NCBI GenBank assembly: GCA_964390945.1
Contig: CAYMIV010000001.1
Coordinates: forward strand, 1 to 64,000
DNA from: Damh-18 sp964390945
GTDB taxonomy: Bacteria; Patescibacteriota; Minisyncoccia; Phycocordibacterales; UBA918
Direction of reading: 5' to 3'
Length of the DNA: 64,000 bases
This document shows, piece after piece, positions 49,285 through 59,026 of this stretch. Within the stretch, counting starts at the first letter, position 1. Each line of letters starts with the position of its first letter. Made by a program: the position numbers and the translations under genes. The notes beneath the pieces were generated by a model that did not search any database, was not told the DNA's origin, and saw only the letters and a program-made list of their open reading frames with translations.

Positions 49285-50586
49285 TTATTCTGCTATTTTT
49301 TGGATTTCGTCATCTGTGAGAACGCGTGATCTGTCACCCTCTTCGATGGTGATTTCATAGTCCGTTGCGGATTTTGATGCGTCATTGATGTAGAGAACAA
49401 CACCCACAAATGCTGCAATAAGAAGCGCTATGGTTACAAAGAATTTTTTATAATTCCACATAAATAGTGCGATTGTTTTAACAACATCTAAGAACTCGGT
49501 AACGTGATGCAGCCTTGAGGAGAGGTCGTTCGCTCCGCGCCGTATGGGGGCGGCGACGGTTCGATAGGTGGTTTTTTCTACAGCACGAGCGAGTGGTGAT
49601 TCTGCTTTTGTGCGCTTAGACCGAACCTCATCGGGGTCGACGCCCGCGAGCGCCAGCATGTGCCGTATGTATGTCCGTATCATCCATGTGATGAGAGCAA
49701 TGAATGAAATAAGCGCAATGAGCGTGATTGCGGTCGCTTTAAGTGGTATGACATAGAAGTATGTGGTAGCGACTTCCGTCTTCACGCCGTTTGACCCGTA
49801 TCCGAGCGTTGCCTCTGCTTTATATCTGCCAATTTCAGAAATCGAGCGTTCTCCTTTCCACGTAAATCTGAAGTCTCTGATGCTTTCCGGAAGTACGTTC
49901 CCGAAATGCGATTGACTATTCACTGGTATGATACCGCGTTCCTTACCCCACATATTCGTTATGACGATATTGCCTCGAGGTTGAATATGCACATTCCCTT
50001 TGTTTTCAAATCGGAGCGAAAATTCCGCTTCAGGAGCATTTACCATAGTATCGAGTGCTCTGAATTCTCTGATAGAACCTTTTTCAAGGACGTCTCCTTC
50101 TATGCGAAGAAAAAAAAGTGATGTGATTGCTTGTGATGTTTTGACCGCAAGTGGAGAACCGGTTGAGGTGGGAGGTTCGGTACTGATAAGCACCGCTGCA
50201 AAATGTCCTCCGGGTGGGGCATCTTTCGGAACCTCAATAAAAAATGGCACCTCGTCTGTTTGTTCAGGCGCAATACGGTGAGGTCCGGGGGATATTTCAA
50301 TCCATTCGGCTAACGTTGTCTTGTCTGCGTCCGAATTAATTATTGGTACGAATTTCCCCTGCCCAGACTCACCATAGGGCACAAAATTGACAACTTCAGC
50401 ATAGACGGTGAGTTCATAGGGATTTCCATTCACTACCTTGATTGAACTTTGCCATACGCTCCCCGGCTCAACAGAAATTTGAAACAGTGGCGGTGTCACA
50501 CTTAACATCTGACCGCTCTGTGCATAGACACAGTTCGCCCCAAGGAGGGCGAGCACGATGAAAACAAAGATAGTAATTCGTTTCAT
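49285..50586 (-). CDS. Membrane-anchored Ig-like surface protein (DUF916-like)
   Basis: A 433-residue protein with a signal peptide (about 1-22, ending VYAQS). Two Ig-like beta domains resemble the DUF916/WxL-associated family (LSVTPPLFQISVEPGSVWQS...IEVPKDAPPGGHFAAVLIST; FSLRFENKGNVHIQPRGNIV). A membrane span near 287-308, a basic cytoplasmic stretch and a second span near 380-400 follow. It probably sits in the envelope as an adhesin-like or wall-associated factor. Its ATG overlaps the TGA of the 390-frame gene (50583-50586), and the two are paralogous in plan. Confidence 0.83.
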   Translation of the reverse strand: MKRITIFVFIVLALLGANCVYAQSGQMLSVTPPLFQISVEPGSVWQSSIKVVNGNPYELTVYAEVVNFVPYGESGQGKFVPIINSDADKTTLAEWIEISPGPHRIAPEQTDEVPFFIEVPKDAPPGGHFAAVLISTEPPTSTGSPLAVKTSQAITSLFFLRIEGDVLEKGSIREFRALDTMVNAPEAEFSLRFENKGNVHIQPRGNIVITNMWGKERGIIPVNSQSHFGNVLPESIRDFRFTWKGERSISEIGRYKAEATLGYGSNGVKTEVATTYFYVIPLKATAITLIALISFIALITWMIRTYIRHMLALAGVDPDEVRSKRTKAESPLARAVEKTTYRTVAAPIRRGANDLSSRLHHVTEFLDVVKTIALFMWNYKKFFVTIALLIAAFVGVVLYINDASKSATDYEITIEEGDRSRVLTDDEIQKIAE

Positions 50587-51593
50587 GATGATTTTGATAG
50601 ATCGATGTCGTGATGCTTTGGGTCAGAGCTCGTCTCGCGAATGCGAAGTGGAATCGAGTCGGAGTCGTCCAAGAGTTCGTCATCAAAATAACGTCGATGA
50701 ACAAAAAGCGCAATGACTACTACGACAATCGCAAGAACTCCGAACAAAATAAGAATTGTTTTGATGGGAAAGACGTAAAAAAATGAAGTGTCCTGAATAG
50801 TCGCGCGATTTTGTATGCCATATTCCATATCAAGAAATGCTTTGTACTTACCGAAAAGGCCTGCTGTGGGAACCGGGGCTGTGAAAACATGTTCTTCACC
50901 AGGTTGTATCGAGAGAGCGTCAGGATTGACAGTTGTAGACCCTATTTCTTCACCGCGGTTGTTATAAAATATGATTTCCCCGGTCGGAACAAGAACTTCA
51001 TCGCCGGGATTGCGAACGGTGTATACCGCCGCCTGATTATTGAGTCGCGTGACAAAACGATTAACGAAGAATTTAGAAATTTTTAGAAACTCTGATGTTG
51101 CATCGTCAATAGTAACGTTTATCACGACACCAGGAGCGTTGCCATCTCTAACTTGCTTTACTGCTTCGTCTTGATTGCGACCGTTGCCAAAGCCGAGAAA
51201 TGCGTGGTACTCCCCAGGAACAGGATTTGGGTTAATCCGAAACACGAGCTCCAGCGTTGCACTTCCGTCAATGGGCAAATTTATGCCGCTGCGCTTGAAC
51301 TCAATCCATGAGGTTAGCGAGCTCGTTCTGTCACTATCAACCGGAGAGTGAAATTCTTTGATGATACCCCCCTCCCCCAGAGAAATATTATTGACCGTTG
51401 GGTAGATGGTGACCGGGTTTGTGCCGGTGTTCGTTATGGTAATTGTTCTCGTCGTGATATCACGTGCTTCGGCATCAAGATCAATGACAAGAGGAGAAAT
51501 GCGGTAGGCAGTGTTTGCGTAAGTCGTAAGCGTTGAACTGAGCAAAACGCCTGTAATAATAAGTATTTTAAAGGTGGTAGTTCGTAAAACCAT
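50583..51593 (-). CDS. Membrane-anchored Ig-like surface protein
   Basis: From ATG 51593 (MVLRTTTFKILIITGVLLSS) this 336-residue protein has a signal peptide and an Ig-like domain (YRISPLVIDLDAEARDITTR...LELVFRINPNPVPGEYHAFLGF). A second beta domain ends in ATIQDTSFFYVFP, followed by one membrane span (about 270-292) and an acidic cytoplasmic tail. Its layout matches the N-terminal two thirds of the next gene, so the pair likely arose by duplication. It starts 1 bp after the stop of the 2470-residue gene. The longer frame to 51755 overlaps that gene and is rejected. Confidence 0.83.
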   Translation of the reverse strand: MVLRTTTFKILIITGVLLSSTLTTYANTAYRISPLVIDLDAEARDITTRTITITNTGTNPVTIYPTVNNISLGEGGIIKEFHSPVDSDRTSSLTSWIEFKRSGINLPIDGSATLELVFRINPNPVPGEYHAFLGFGNGRNQDEAVKQVRDGNAPGVVINVTIDDATSEFLKISKFFVNRFVTRLNNQAAVYTVRNPGDEVLVPTGEIIFYNNRGEEIGSTTVNPDALSIQPGEEHVFTAPVPTAGLFGKYKAFLDMEYGIQNRATIQDTSFFYVFPIKTILILFGVLAIVVVVIALFVHRRYFDDELLDDSDSIPLRIRETSSDPKHHDIDLSKSS

Positions 51594-51594
51594 G

Positions 51595-54500
51595 TTAGAA
51601 AAGCGGAACTGAAATGTATTGGATATTCGTCTCATAAATGCCAGCGCTCTGCAATTGTCGCACAAAAATACGAAAGACGATATCGGTAATTTCATTAACA
51701 GTCGGTTGCGAACTATACGATATTTCTTCCAGGGAGGTGGTACTGAAGCGCGCATAGGTGTCTACGGCTGAAAATCGTGTCGAATTGTTAAACAGTGTGT
51801 CGTCGCTCGTGTGATATCCGAGGCAACTTGCGGCTTCTGCCGCGCATCCCGTAGACCACGCTACCGGGGCCGCGTTGGTGCCCGTTATAGGAAGCACGAT
51901 GGTGCCGCCGGCACTCTGAAGATCGCCGGTCATTGTCATATAGAGTTGGTAACCTTCTGTTCCGTTTGTATTTACCGCAAGCCGGTGCGCACCCTCAACA
52001 GAAGTATTGATTGGGAGCGTACCGAATGGCACGCGTGTCGGTGTTGTATCAATGTCGAGCGTGACTCCCTCTATAACCGTTGTTGATCCAAGTCCAGTCA
52101 TGGTGAACACGAGACTTGCCCCCTCCGTTACAAGTGACGGGTATGATTCGTCCGTGTTAGCCGGTACGGGAATGTCCTGAACGACATCGTAAAGGCGGAA
52201 ATAGTACACGCGATTTACCCGAGGACCGGCAGATTTGAGAGTGAACTCATATTCCGCTGCCACGGTGCCGTCGTGACGAAATCCGGCAAGAGCGGTGGGT
52301 GACTCATTGTGCGTTCCGCAACCAGTACCAACTCCGCCGACACAACTTTCTGCATCAGTAAGCAGTCCTGTTGAGATTTCAGCGTTGTCTTCACCTCCCC
52401 CATCGGCGTAACACCACGTCGACGTTGCGGTGCATGTCGTGGTTGCAACGACATCGTACGCGGTCAAGAAATTTGCATACTCGGAATACTGGAGCCTGAA
52501 TCGCACATCATCTCGTGAAATGTTTTTAATCTCTTTAACAGTGATGCGGAGTTTTAATTCTTCCCCATTCGCAATGTCTGCGGGGGCAACGTTCTCGGCA
52601 CCGGTGAGTGTCGTTGTCGGTGTTTCAAGTGGTACGCTTCCATACCAGCGCCAATTTTGTGTCCGTGGTGTGAAGCTCGCCGTACGGATTTGCGGATAGT
52701 TGGTGCTGTAGGCATCGAGTGGTGTTCCGTCTGTCTCAACCATTCTGAAGCAGTAGTATGTTTCAGCATTCGCGCCGTTTTGTTCAATCAGCCAATCGTA
52801 TTCAATTTCATCCCCCGCTTCGACTGCGTAGGTATTCGCGCTGGTGTCATTTGCCTCCTCAAACGTTCCCGCAACAGCGGAGTTGGTGAGGAGGAGATCG
52901 CCGCCGGTGGGAGGATCACCGGAGAGAAGCGTGCCGTCAGTTGTTCCCGTAGCAATTTGACCCCGCCAAATCGTGCTTGACGCGCTGTCACCGAGTGTCG
53001 TCCAACTCGATTCTGAAATTGCACTGCATGTGGTGACCATTTGACCATACTGCAATTTGAACGCTCGCGTTCCTGCGGGGAACGTTGCGTTTTGGGAGAG
53101 GAGCGACATGCGGATACGAATCCGCTCCCCTTCACCGAGTGGTTCATCGGCACCAGTGAGCACTGTGTCCTCACCAAGTTTCTCTCCAGTTGGTGGCCAT
53201 TCCTCTGTCGGGAGTAGTTGGTTGTTGTCAACGTAGAAACGGTAGTGATTTTGCTTTATCGCAAGACCGGCGGTTGGCCACTCAACCACCTCCGCACGGT
53301 ATGTGAGTATTGAGCCAGTATTGCTTCTCCACAACTCGAAAGCCGTTGTTGATGCGATAGTCACGCCCGCAATTGCTCGAGGGTGAGTATTATCAGCCAC
53401 AGACGAACGAGCATTCGCAAATATGGAAGTGTTCGTAAGGTCGTCGAGTGTGCCACTTAATGGAACGCTCGTTGTTTGCGGTGCCACTCCACCGCTCGGT
53501 ATGAAACCATTCAGTCGCTCCACATCCATAGCGCCAGATGACGTTTGAGTATTTTCAATAATCCACGCAACGGATGTTTGTCCCGACGGTGTCGTCGCAC
53601 CGGACTGCAAGAAGTATGACACGTAACCGATACTTGAAAGCCACACCTCGTGCCCAAATTCATCGGTGCCGCTGAGCCCTGTCGTATTGCGTTTTTGCGC
53701 ATGTACAAAGGTGCGAGACAGACTGTTCACAGCAGTGATGGCTTCGGTTTCGGTAGTTCCTGCACTGGTAAATGTGTGTTCGCTTCGTTGTATATTCCAG
53801 TTCTGCCCGGTAAATTCAACAACCGCATAACTGACATTGCCAGCGTCTCCGCCCGACACACCGCGTCTGAATATGGGCGCATCAATGCTTCCGTTCCACT
53901 CCGAAGTGTTGAGACCGGATTCGTAGTTTGCAGAACCGGTGTCGGGATTTTGTTGGCCGGTAATAAATACAACGACATCCGCATCATTAGAGACATTCGA
54001 TGCCACGGTGCCGGTTGCACTCGTCGATGCGGTTCCATACCGTAAGAATGTTTGGCTTCGAACTATCATTTCATTGTCGGACCCAGGTTCGCCGATGAAC
54101 TCAACGATTTCCCAAAAAACTTTTGTGTTGTTCGTTATGCCGGTGCGAGCGAACGTAACGGAATTCATAATGTTCGAAGGATTAACGATATATACTGTCG
54201 TATTGGTAGCATTTTGGGCGGCAACTGCGCCTATATCATGTCCGGCCCCCGTCATACTCGTGTTCGTTATGCGGATGAATGCGCTCGTCGAGGCGCTCGG
54301 TGCGGTGTAGTGCACTCCGGCAACAAGTGTTGTGGAGGTCGAAGAAGTCGCAATAACGAAAGAGTTTCGCTGTATTTCAAAATCGCGTTCGGGAGACGTG
54401 CGCAGTTCCCCGTACGTCGTATAAGCATTGAGGGGCGTACCGCCATTCGTCAATCTGAAACAGTAGGGAATATCGTATCCTGCGCTTGGTGTCTGAATAA

Positions 54501-57500
54501 GAGAATATTCAGTTTCAATATACTCTGTTGAAGTCAGCGTCGTGGTTGCGACTCTTGATGAAGAGTCTTTAACTGCACTGTTCGGGCTCTTAAATGATGC
54601 GTTTTCATTTGACACACCGCCGCTTGCGTTTGCCACATCGGTTGTGTCATCACCATCGTTAAGGTTGCTAGAATCATACATATCCCATGCTCCACCGGTA
54701 AGACCGACATCTGTCCAAGAACTGACAGAACTGCAGGTGGTTATTTTTGCGCCATATTCAAGCTGAAGCGTTGTCGATGCAGATGTAATTGCGCCCTCAT
54801 TCGACACCTGGAGACGAAGGCGGATTGGTGTGGTGAGCGCAACATTCGTGATGGCGGTATCTTGTGACCCGCCCGAAAGAGATGAAGCCGTTGTCTCATT
54901 GCCATCGTCAGCTCGCCAATGGTAGTGCGTTTGTGTCAAAATGGGACCCTGCAGTGTGGTTGAACCGTTTAAATCGCGTGCAATCGAGGGGCCAACCGAA
55001 CCACCTCCTGAAACAACAAGATTTGTTGACGGATTCTCTATGCTGATGTTGATGGTTTCTCCATTTTGAGCACCCTCGGTTACATCGAAAACCGCATAGA
55101 GACACATCGTTGACGTTGTACTGATGGCAACTGAGCCGGAAAAAGTAGATGTGCCGTTCGCTCCCGAGAAACCATCGGTATCAGTTGAACCGAATTGGGT
55201 TTCGGAGCCGGAATATGATTCACCTGCGCAGTCATAAGGATTTGTCGTGTCGAGGTCATATCGCAGTTTAATATTGTCGAGGTCATTTTGAGCATCAACC
55301 GATCCATCCTCTGTAATGGTAATGCCCGTCACATTTCTGGTGCTTGAATTTTCCGTGATAACGAAGTGGCTTCCAACATAAAAGTTCGTCGAAGGTACCG
55401 ATGTCGTCGCACTCTGGGATGATGTTGCAATTGTTACGAGAACGTCAGCGTTGATGTTCGCACGAGGGTAATTATCATAGCCAAAAAGAGGAGTTCCTTG
55501 ATTGGTCACTCGAAAACAGTACGTATTTCCCTGCTGTGCCGATGTTGATGCCACAATCGAATACTCAAGTTCTGAAAATTGCGAGATTGAGAGGGAAATA
55601 TTCCCCGTTTGCGACGATGTATCTCTCACCCCCCCATTTGGAGTTAGAAATAAAGAATTGCTGTCGGTCACCCCACCGAGAGCCGCGCCTATGTTGGTCG
55701 TATCGCCACCCTCGGTGAGATTCGATGAGTCAGACATATCAAAATCTCCGCCTGCCGCACCAACATCCGTCCATCCGGTTGCCGCACTACAACTACCGGG
55801 ATTTGATGCATACTCCAATCGATACTGCATTGCGGGAGTCGAACTGCTTCCCTCATTTGAAACTTCAACACGCAAACGCGTCGTCGAACCTTGTTTCATT
55901 GAGGTCAGTGCGGTGTCCTCGGTGCCGCTCGTTTTTGAAGTTGCGTCTGATTCCGTTCCGTCATCGTTTCTCCAGTGATAGTGTGTGAGTGTCGACTCAT
56001 CGTTGTAGATGAATGTCGTACCGGGAATATTTTGAGCATCATTCGGACCCGCAACATCATTTGTCACCGCAATGTCACTCGTCGGATCTGCGATGCTGAT
56101 ATCGATTGTCGAACTGCTCTCTGCCGAATCAAGAATGCTCATTACGGGATAAAGACACAAAGTCGTTGTGGTGCTGACGTTTACAGTCGAGCCGGTGAAG
56201 CTCGACACGCCGTCTGCCCCGGAAAACCCATTGGTATCGGTTGAACCGAACTGGGTTTCATTTCCGTCATAGGTGACACTGTCGCAATCATAGGGATAGG
56301 TGGCGTCTGTTTCGTAGAGCAATTTTACATTCGTAATGTTCGCTGAACCGTCAATGGTTCCTCCTTCCGTAAGCGTAATGCCAGTTACATCATATGTCTG
56401 CGAATCAACGGTGTTGTAGAGCGCTATGACACCGCCGATATATACATTGCTTGTGCTCGCATACGTGTAAGTAGTTTGCGCCCCCGTTGTTGCAATGGCA
56501 GTGCTCGGAAGGTTCACGAGCGTTGCGCCATAAATGTCATCATCGGTATTATCAAACCACGAGACAAAGAGCCGCTCGTTGCTCGACATATTGAGGTCGA
56601 CACCGTAGAGATCGTCAGCGCTCGTATTCACCGGACCATTCTCAAAACTCCACGTAATCATATCGTTCGTTGATTTTCGCCACAGAACGTTCGCAGTGTT
56701 AGCGGTGTTTGCAATGCCTTGTGTACTGTATGCAACGTACACATCATCATTTGAGTAATCGAGAGCGAGCGCGATGTTAGTAAGACCGGTGGGTGTTGTA
56801 CCAACTATGTTGGTAGTCGCAGACCACGCTCCTCCCGTATAGCGAGCGGTGCGTATTTGGTCATCCGAGCCGGGTGTTGCATTGCGTGCAATGTAGGCAA
56901 GGTAGAGATCGTTCGTACTCGAACTCACCGCCACAGCCATACCAACATCGTAAGTTGCATTTCCGGGGGCACTCGCATCGATGTTCGTCCACGAACCTGA
57001 CCAGTTGGCATTGTCCCAAATCTTGTACCGAATCACACCTGCGGATATGTCGCGATTAATAAGCATGATATTACCGCCAGAAAGCGGCATCAATATGTTT
57101 TGATCACTCGCCACATCAAGAGGGTTAACGACGGTTTCAGTCCATCCGGCTGCGTTATTACATGACGACGTACATTCAACGATAAACGAATCGAATGCCG
57201 CGCCCGTACCGTCGTTTGAAACTGCATAGAGCGTACCGTCGGTACCGCGAGTAATGGAGGTAAAGTTTTCACCCTCGAGAAGAGTTGTGCCACCCTGTCC
57301 GGAACCGGTAAGCATACTGACAGGATTGGATCCGAGAAGGAGCGTATCGTCACTGGGATCGAGGCGGTTATACCAGATATCGTCGTTCCCGATGTCGAGT
57401 GTCGCTATGTGGATGCTTGAGCTCGCAGAGCCCGGCGTCCACTTGTCGTACCACACCGTAATCATCGTGCAGTCAATTTGTGCATCAACAGTCGTCGTAC

Positions 57501-59007
57501 CGCTCCACGTTGCACCCCCATCGGTCGTTTTTCGATACACGCAGTAACCGGGGGCGTCGCGAAAGAATTTGTACCCTGTCTGGTCGTCAATGAATACGGT
57601 TTGCGAACCAGCCATGATGTGCGAAGTTCCGTTTATGTTTGCGGTGCTATCGAGTGTCACCTGAGTGTATGAATCAAAATCATTGAGCGACTCAAAGGCG
57701 GTCGTCGTCGCATTGATGCCTGGGAAAAGGTCAACGACCGTATTGCCGTATATATCGTCATCGGTATTATCGAACCATGTCGCGTATATGCGCTCATCGC
57801 TCGACATATTGAGATCAAGACCGTAAAAGTCGTCGGGGCTTGAGTTTATCGGACCCTTCTCAAAACTCCACGTGTTCATGGTGTCGGAGGATTTTCTCCA
57901 GTACACATTGGCGGTTGTTACGCTTGTGGGTGTGGTTGCGCCGGTATATGCCACGTACACATCATCATTGGCATAATCGAGCGCAATCGCGACATTCGTA
58001 AGACCATATTCGGAATACCGGGCAACCTCCTTTTTTGCAGTCCATGAGCCTCCCGAGTAGAGAGCGGTACGTATTTGGTCATCGTTTCCTAAGGCGGCAT
58101 TGCGGGCGATATATGCCAGATATACGTCCCCAGTCGTCGAACTGACCGCGGCTGCCATACCGACGTCATAGGTAGTATTATCGGGAGCGTTCGATTCGAA
58201 CGTGGTCGTTGCACCCCAACTGTTTGTACCGCTCGTGTACACCTTGCTCCAAAGGTCATCGAGCGTGAGGTCGCGATTTATCGCAATAATGTCGCCCCCA
58301 GAAAGAGGCATGAATATGGCGTAGTTATTTGCAAGACCAAATGGCCTCACTCCCGCTTCAGTCCACCCAGTGGCGAGATTACAGTTCGTCGAACATTTGA
58401 CGACATAGGAGTCCGAAGCATCGACGGTGCCGGTGTAGAGCGTGCCATCGGTTGCTTTTGTTATGCTGACCGTGTTAGCACCTTCTGCGAGCGTTGCAAT
58501 ACTGTTACCGCTATTGGTGCTCACATCAACGGGATTTGGTCCCATGAGGAGAGTATCGCTGTTTGCTGTATCAACGCGGTTATAAAAAATATCATCGGCG
58601 ACCGTATCAATGGTCGCTATGTGGATGTAGTTTCCGGTATCTCCAGGCGTCCACCGGTCATACCACACCTGTATGCTGATGCAGTTGGTGCGTGAATCGA
58701 CAGTCGTCGTACTGCTCCACGTCGCACCGCCGTCGGTCGTTTTTCGATACACGCAGTAGCCGGGAGCATCGCGAAAGAATTTGTATCCAGTCTGGTCGTC
58801 AATGAATACGGTCTGCGAACCTGCCATGTAGTGGGTCGGTCCGTTAATAAATGCGTTTGAATCGAGTGTTGTCTGCGCCGCATCTGCAGTTTTTGCAACA
58901 TGCTTGAGAAACTCATCGCCGATGCCCGTTAGCAAAAAAATCGCAATGAGACACACTGCAACAAACCGTTTGCCCCTTGTATGGACTTTGAAAATACCTC
59001 CTCCCAT
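51595..59007 (-). CDS. Giant secreted repeat protein, 2470 residues
   Basis: An N-terminal signal or anchor (about 14-30) is followed by two ~400-residue repeats (about 45-448 and 449-835) with BNR/sialidase-like strands (QTVFIDDQTGYKFFRDAPGY, YRKTTDGGATW), probably beta-propellers. Two copies each of a VTGITLTEGG-type module and a HYHWRNDDGTE-type module come next, then a unique beta region (about 1545-1910). Two more divergent HYRFYVDN/NWRWYGS modules and a final beta domain follow. It is rich in Thr, Ser, Gly, Asp and Asn and has few Lys. No LPXTG or C-terminal anchor is visible. Role unknown; adhesion to a host or matrix is inferred. Confidence 0.88.
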   Translation of the reverse strand: MGGGIFKVHTRGKRFVAVCLIAIFLLTGIGDEFLKHVAKTADAAQTTLDSNAFINGPTHYMAGSQTVFIDDQTGYKFFRDAPGYCVYRKTTDGGATWSSTTTVDSRTNCISIQVWYDRWTPGDTGNYIHIATIDTVADDIFYNRVDTANSDTLLMGPNPVDVSTNSGNSIATLAEGANTVSITKATDGTLYTGTVDASDSYVVKCSTNCNLATGWTEAGVRPFGLANNYAIFMPLSGGDIIAINRDLTLDDLWSKVYTSGTNSWGATTTFESNAPDNTTYDVGMAAAVSSTTGDVYLAYIARNAALGNDDQIRTALYSGGSWTAKKEVARYSEYGLTNVAIALDYANDDVYVAYTGATTPTSVTTANVYWRKSSDTMNTWSFEKGPINSSPDDFYGLDLNMSSDERIYATWFDNTDDDIYGNTVVDLFPGINATTTAFESLNDFDSYTQVTLDSTANINGTSHIMAGSQTVFIDDQTGYKFFRDAPGYCVYRKTTDGGATWSGTTTVDAQIDCTMITVWYDKWTPGSASSSIHIATLDIGNDDIWYNRLDPSDDTLLLGSNPVSMLTGSGQGGTTLLEGENFTSITRGTDGTLYAVSNDGTGAAFDSFIVECTSSCNNAAGWTETVVNPLDVASDQNILMPLSGGNIMLINRDISAGVIRYKIWDNANWSGSWTNIDASAPGNATYDVGMAVAVSSSTNDLYLAYIARNATPGSDDQIRTARYTGGAWSATTNIVGTTPTGLTNIALALDYSNDDVYVAYSTQGIANTANTANVLWRKSTNDMITWSFENGPVNTSADDLYGVDLNMSSNERLFVSWFDNTDDDIYGATLVNLPSTAIATTGAQTTYTYASTSNVYIGGVIALYNTVDSQTYDVTGITLTEGGTIDGSANITNVKLLYETDATYPYDCDSVTYDGNETQFGSTDTNGFSGADGVSSFTGSTVNVSTTTTLCLYPVMSILDSAESSSTIDISIADPTSDIAVTNDVAGPNDAQNIPGTTFIYNDESTLTHYHWRNDDGTESDATSKTSGTEDTALTSMKQGSTTRLRVEVSNEGSSSTPAMQYRLEYASNPGSCSAATGWTDVGAAGGDFDMSDSSNLTEGGDTTNIGAALGGVTDSNSLFLTPNGGVRDTSSQTGNISLSISQFSELEYSIVASTSAQQGNTYCFRVTNQGTPLFGYDNYPRANINADVLVTIATSSQSATTSVPSTNFYVGSHFVITENSSTRNVTGITITEDGSVDAQNDLDNIKLRYDLDTTNPYDCAGESYSGSETQFGSTDTDGFSGANGTSTFSGSVAISTTSTMCLYAVFDVTEGAQNGETINISIENPSTNLVVSGGGSVGPSIARDLNGSTTLQGPILTQTHYHWRADDGNETTASSLSGGSQDTAITNVALTTPIRLRLQVSNEGAITSASTTLQLEYGAKITTCSSVSSWTDVGLTGGAWDMYDSSNLNDGDDTTDVANASGGVSNENASFKSPNSAVKDSSSRVATTTLTSTEYIETEYSLIQTPSAGYDIPYCFRLTNGGTPLNAYTTYGELRTSPERDFEIQRNSFVIATSSTSTTLVAGVHYTAPSASTSAFIRITNTSMTGAGHDIGAVAAQNATNTTVYIVNPSNIMNSVTFARTGITNNTKVFWEIVEFIGEPGSDNEMIVRSQTFLRYGTASTSATGTVASNVSNDADVVVFITGQQNPDTGSANYESGLNTSEWNGSIDAPIFRRGVSGGDAGNVSYAVVEFTGQNWNIQRSEHTFTSAGTTETEAITAVNSLSRTFVHAQKRNTTGLSGTDEFGHEVWLSSIGYVSYFLQSGATTPSGQTSVAWIIENTQTSSGAMDVERLNGFIPSGGVAPQTTSVPLSGTLDDLTNTSIFANARSSVADNTHPRAIAGVTIASTTAFELWRSNTGSILTYRAEVVEWPTAGLAIKQNHYRFYVDNNQLLPTEEWPPTGEKLGEDTVLTGADEPLGEGERIRIRMSLLSQNATFPAGTRAFKLQYGQMVTTCSAISESSWTTLGDSASSTIWRGQIATGTTDGTLLSGDPPTGGDLLLTNSAVAGTFEEANDTSANTYAVEAGDEIEYDWLIEQNGANAETYYCFRMVETDGTPLDAYSTNYPQIRTASFTPRTQNWRWYGSVPLETPTTTLTGAENVAPADIANGEELKLRITVKEIKNISRDDVRFRLQYSEYANFLTAYDVVATTTCTATSTWCYADGGGEDNAEISTGLLTDAESCVGGVGTGCGTHNESPTALAGFRHDGTVAAEYEFTLKSAGPRVNRVYYFRLYDVVQDIPVPANTDESYPSLVTEGASLVFTMTGLGSTTVIEGVTLDIDTTPTRVPFGTLPINTSVEGAHRLAVNTNGTEGYQLYMTMTGDLQSAGGTIVLPITGTNAAPVAWSTGCAAEAASCLGYHTSDDTLFNNSTRFSAVDTYARFSTTSLEEISYSSQPTVNEITDIVFRIFVRQLQSAGIYETNIQYISVPLF
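56500..57664 (-). repeat. Second copy of the ~1.2-kb internal repeat of the giant gene
   Basis: Matches 57665-58876 with an offset of 1212 bp in the best-conserved part. For instance, the stretches around 57520-57620 and 58732-58832 differ at only about one base in ten, so the duplication or a later gene-conversion event is recent relative to the rest of the gene. Confidence 0.8.
57665..58876 (-). repeat. First copy of the ~1.2-kb internal repeat of the giant gene
   Basis: Encodes residues ~45-448 and pairs with 56500-57664. The unit is in frame (404 codons). Confidence 0.8.
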
Positions 59008-59026
59008 TGCCCTTATTATCTCCTAC

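Noticed and set aside
56500..58876. CRISPR or satellite-like array
   Set aside because: The repeated units are 1.2 kb long, in frame and protein-coding; no short regularly spaced repeats occur anywhere in the window.
51595..59007. Long plus-strand ORFs inside the giant gene
   Set aside because: They are mirror frames of a Thr/Ser/Asp-rich coding sequence, Cys/Arg-rich and without starts or similarity.
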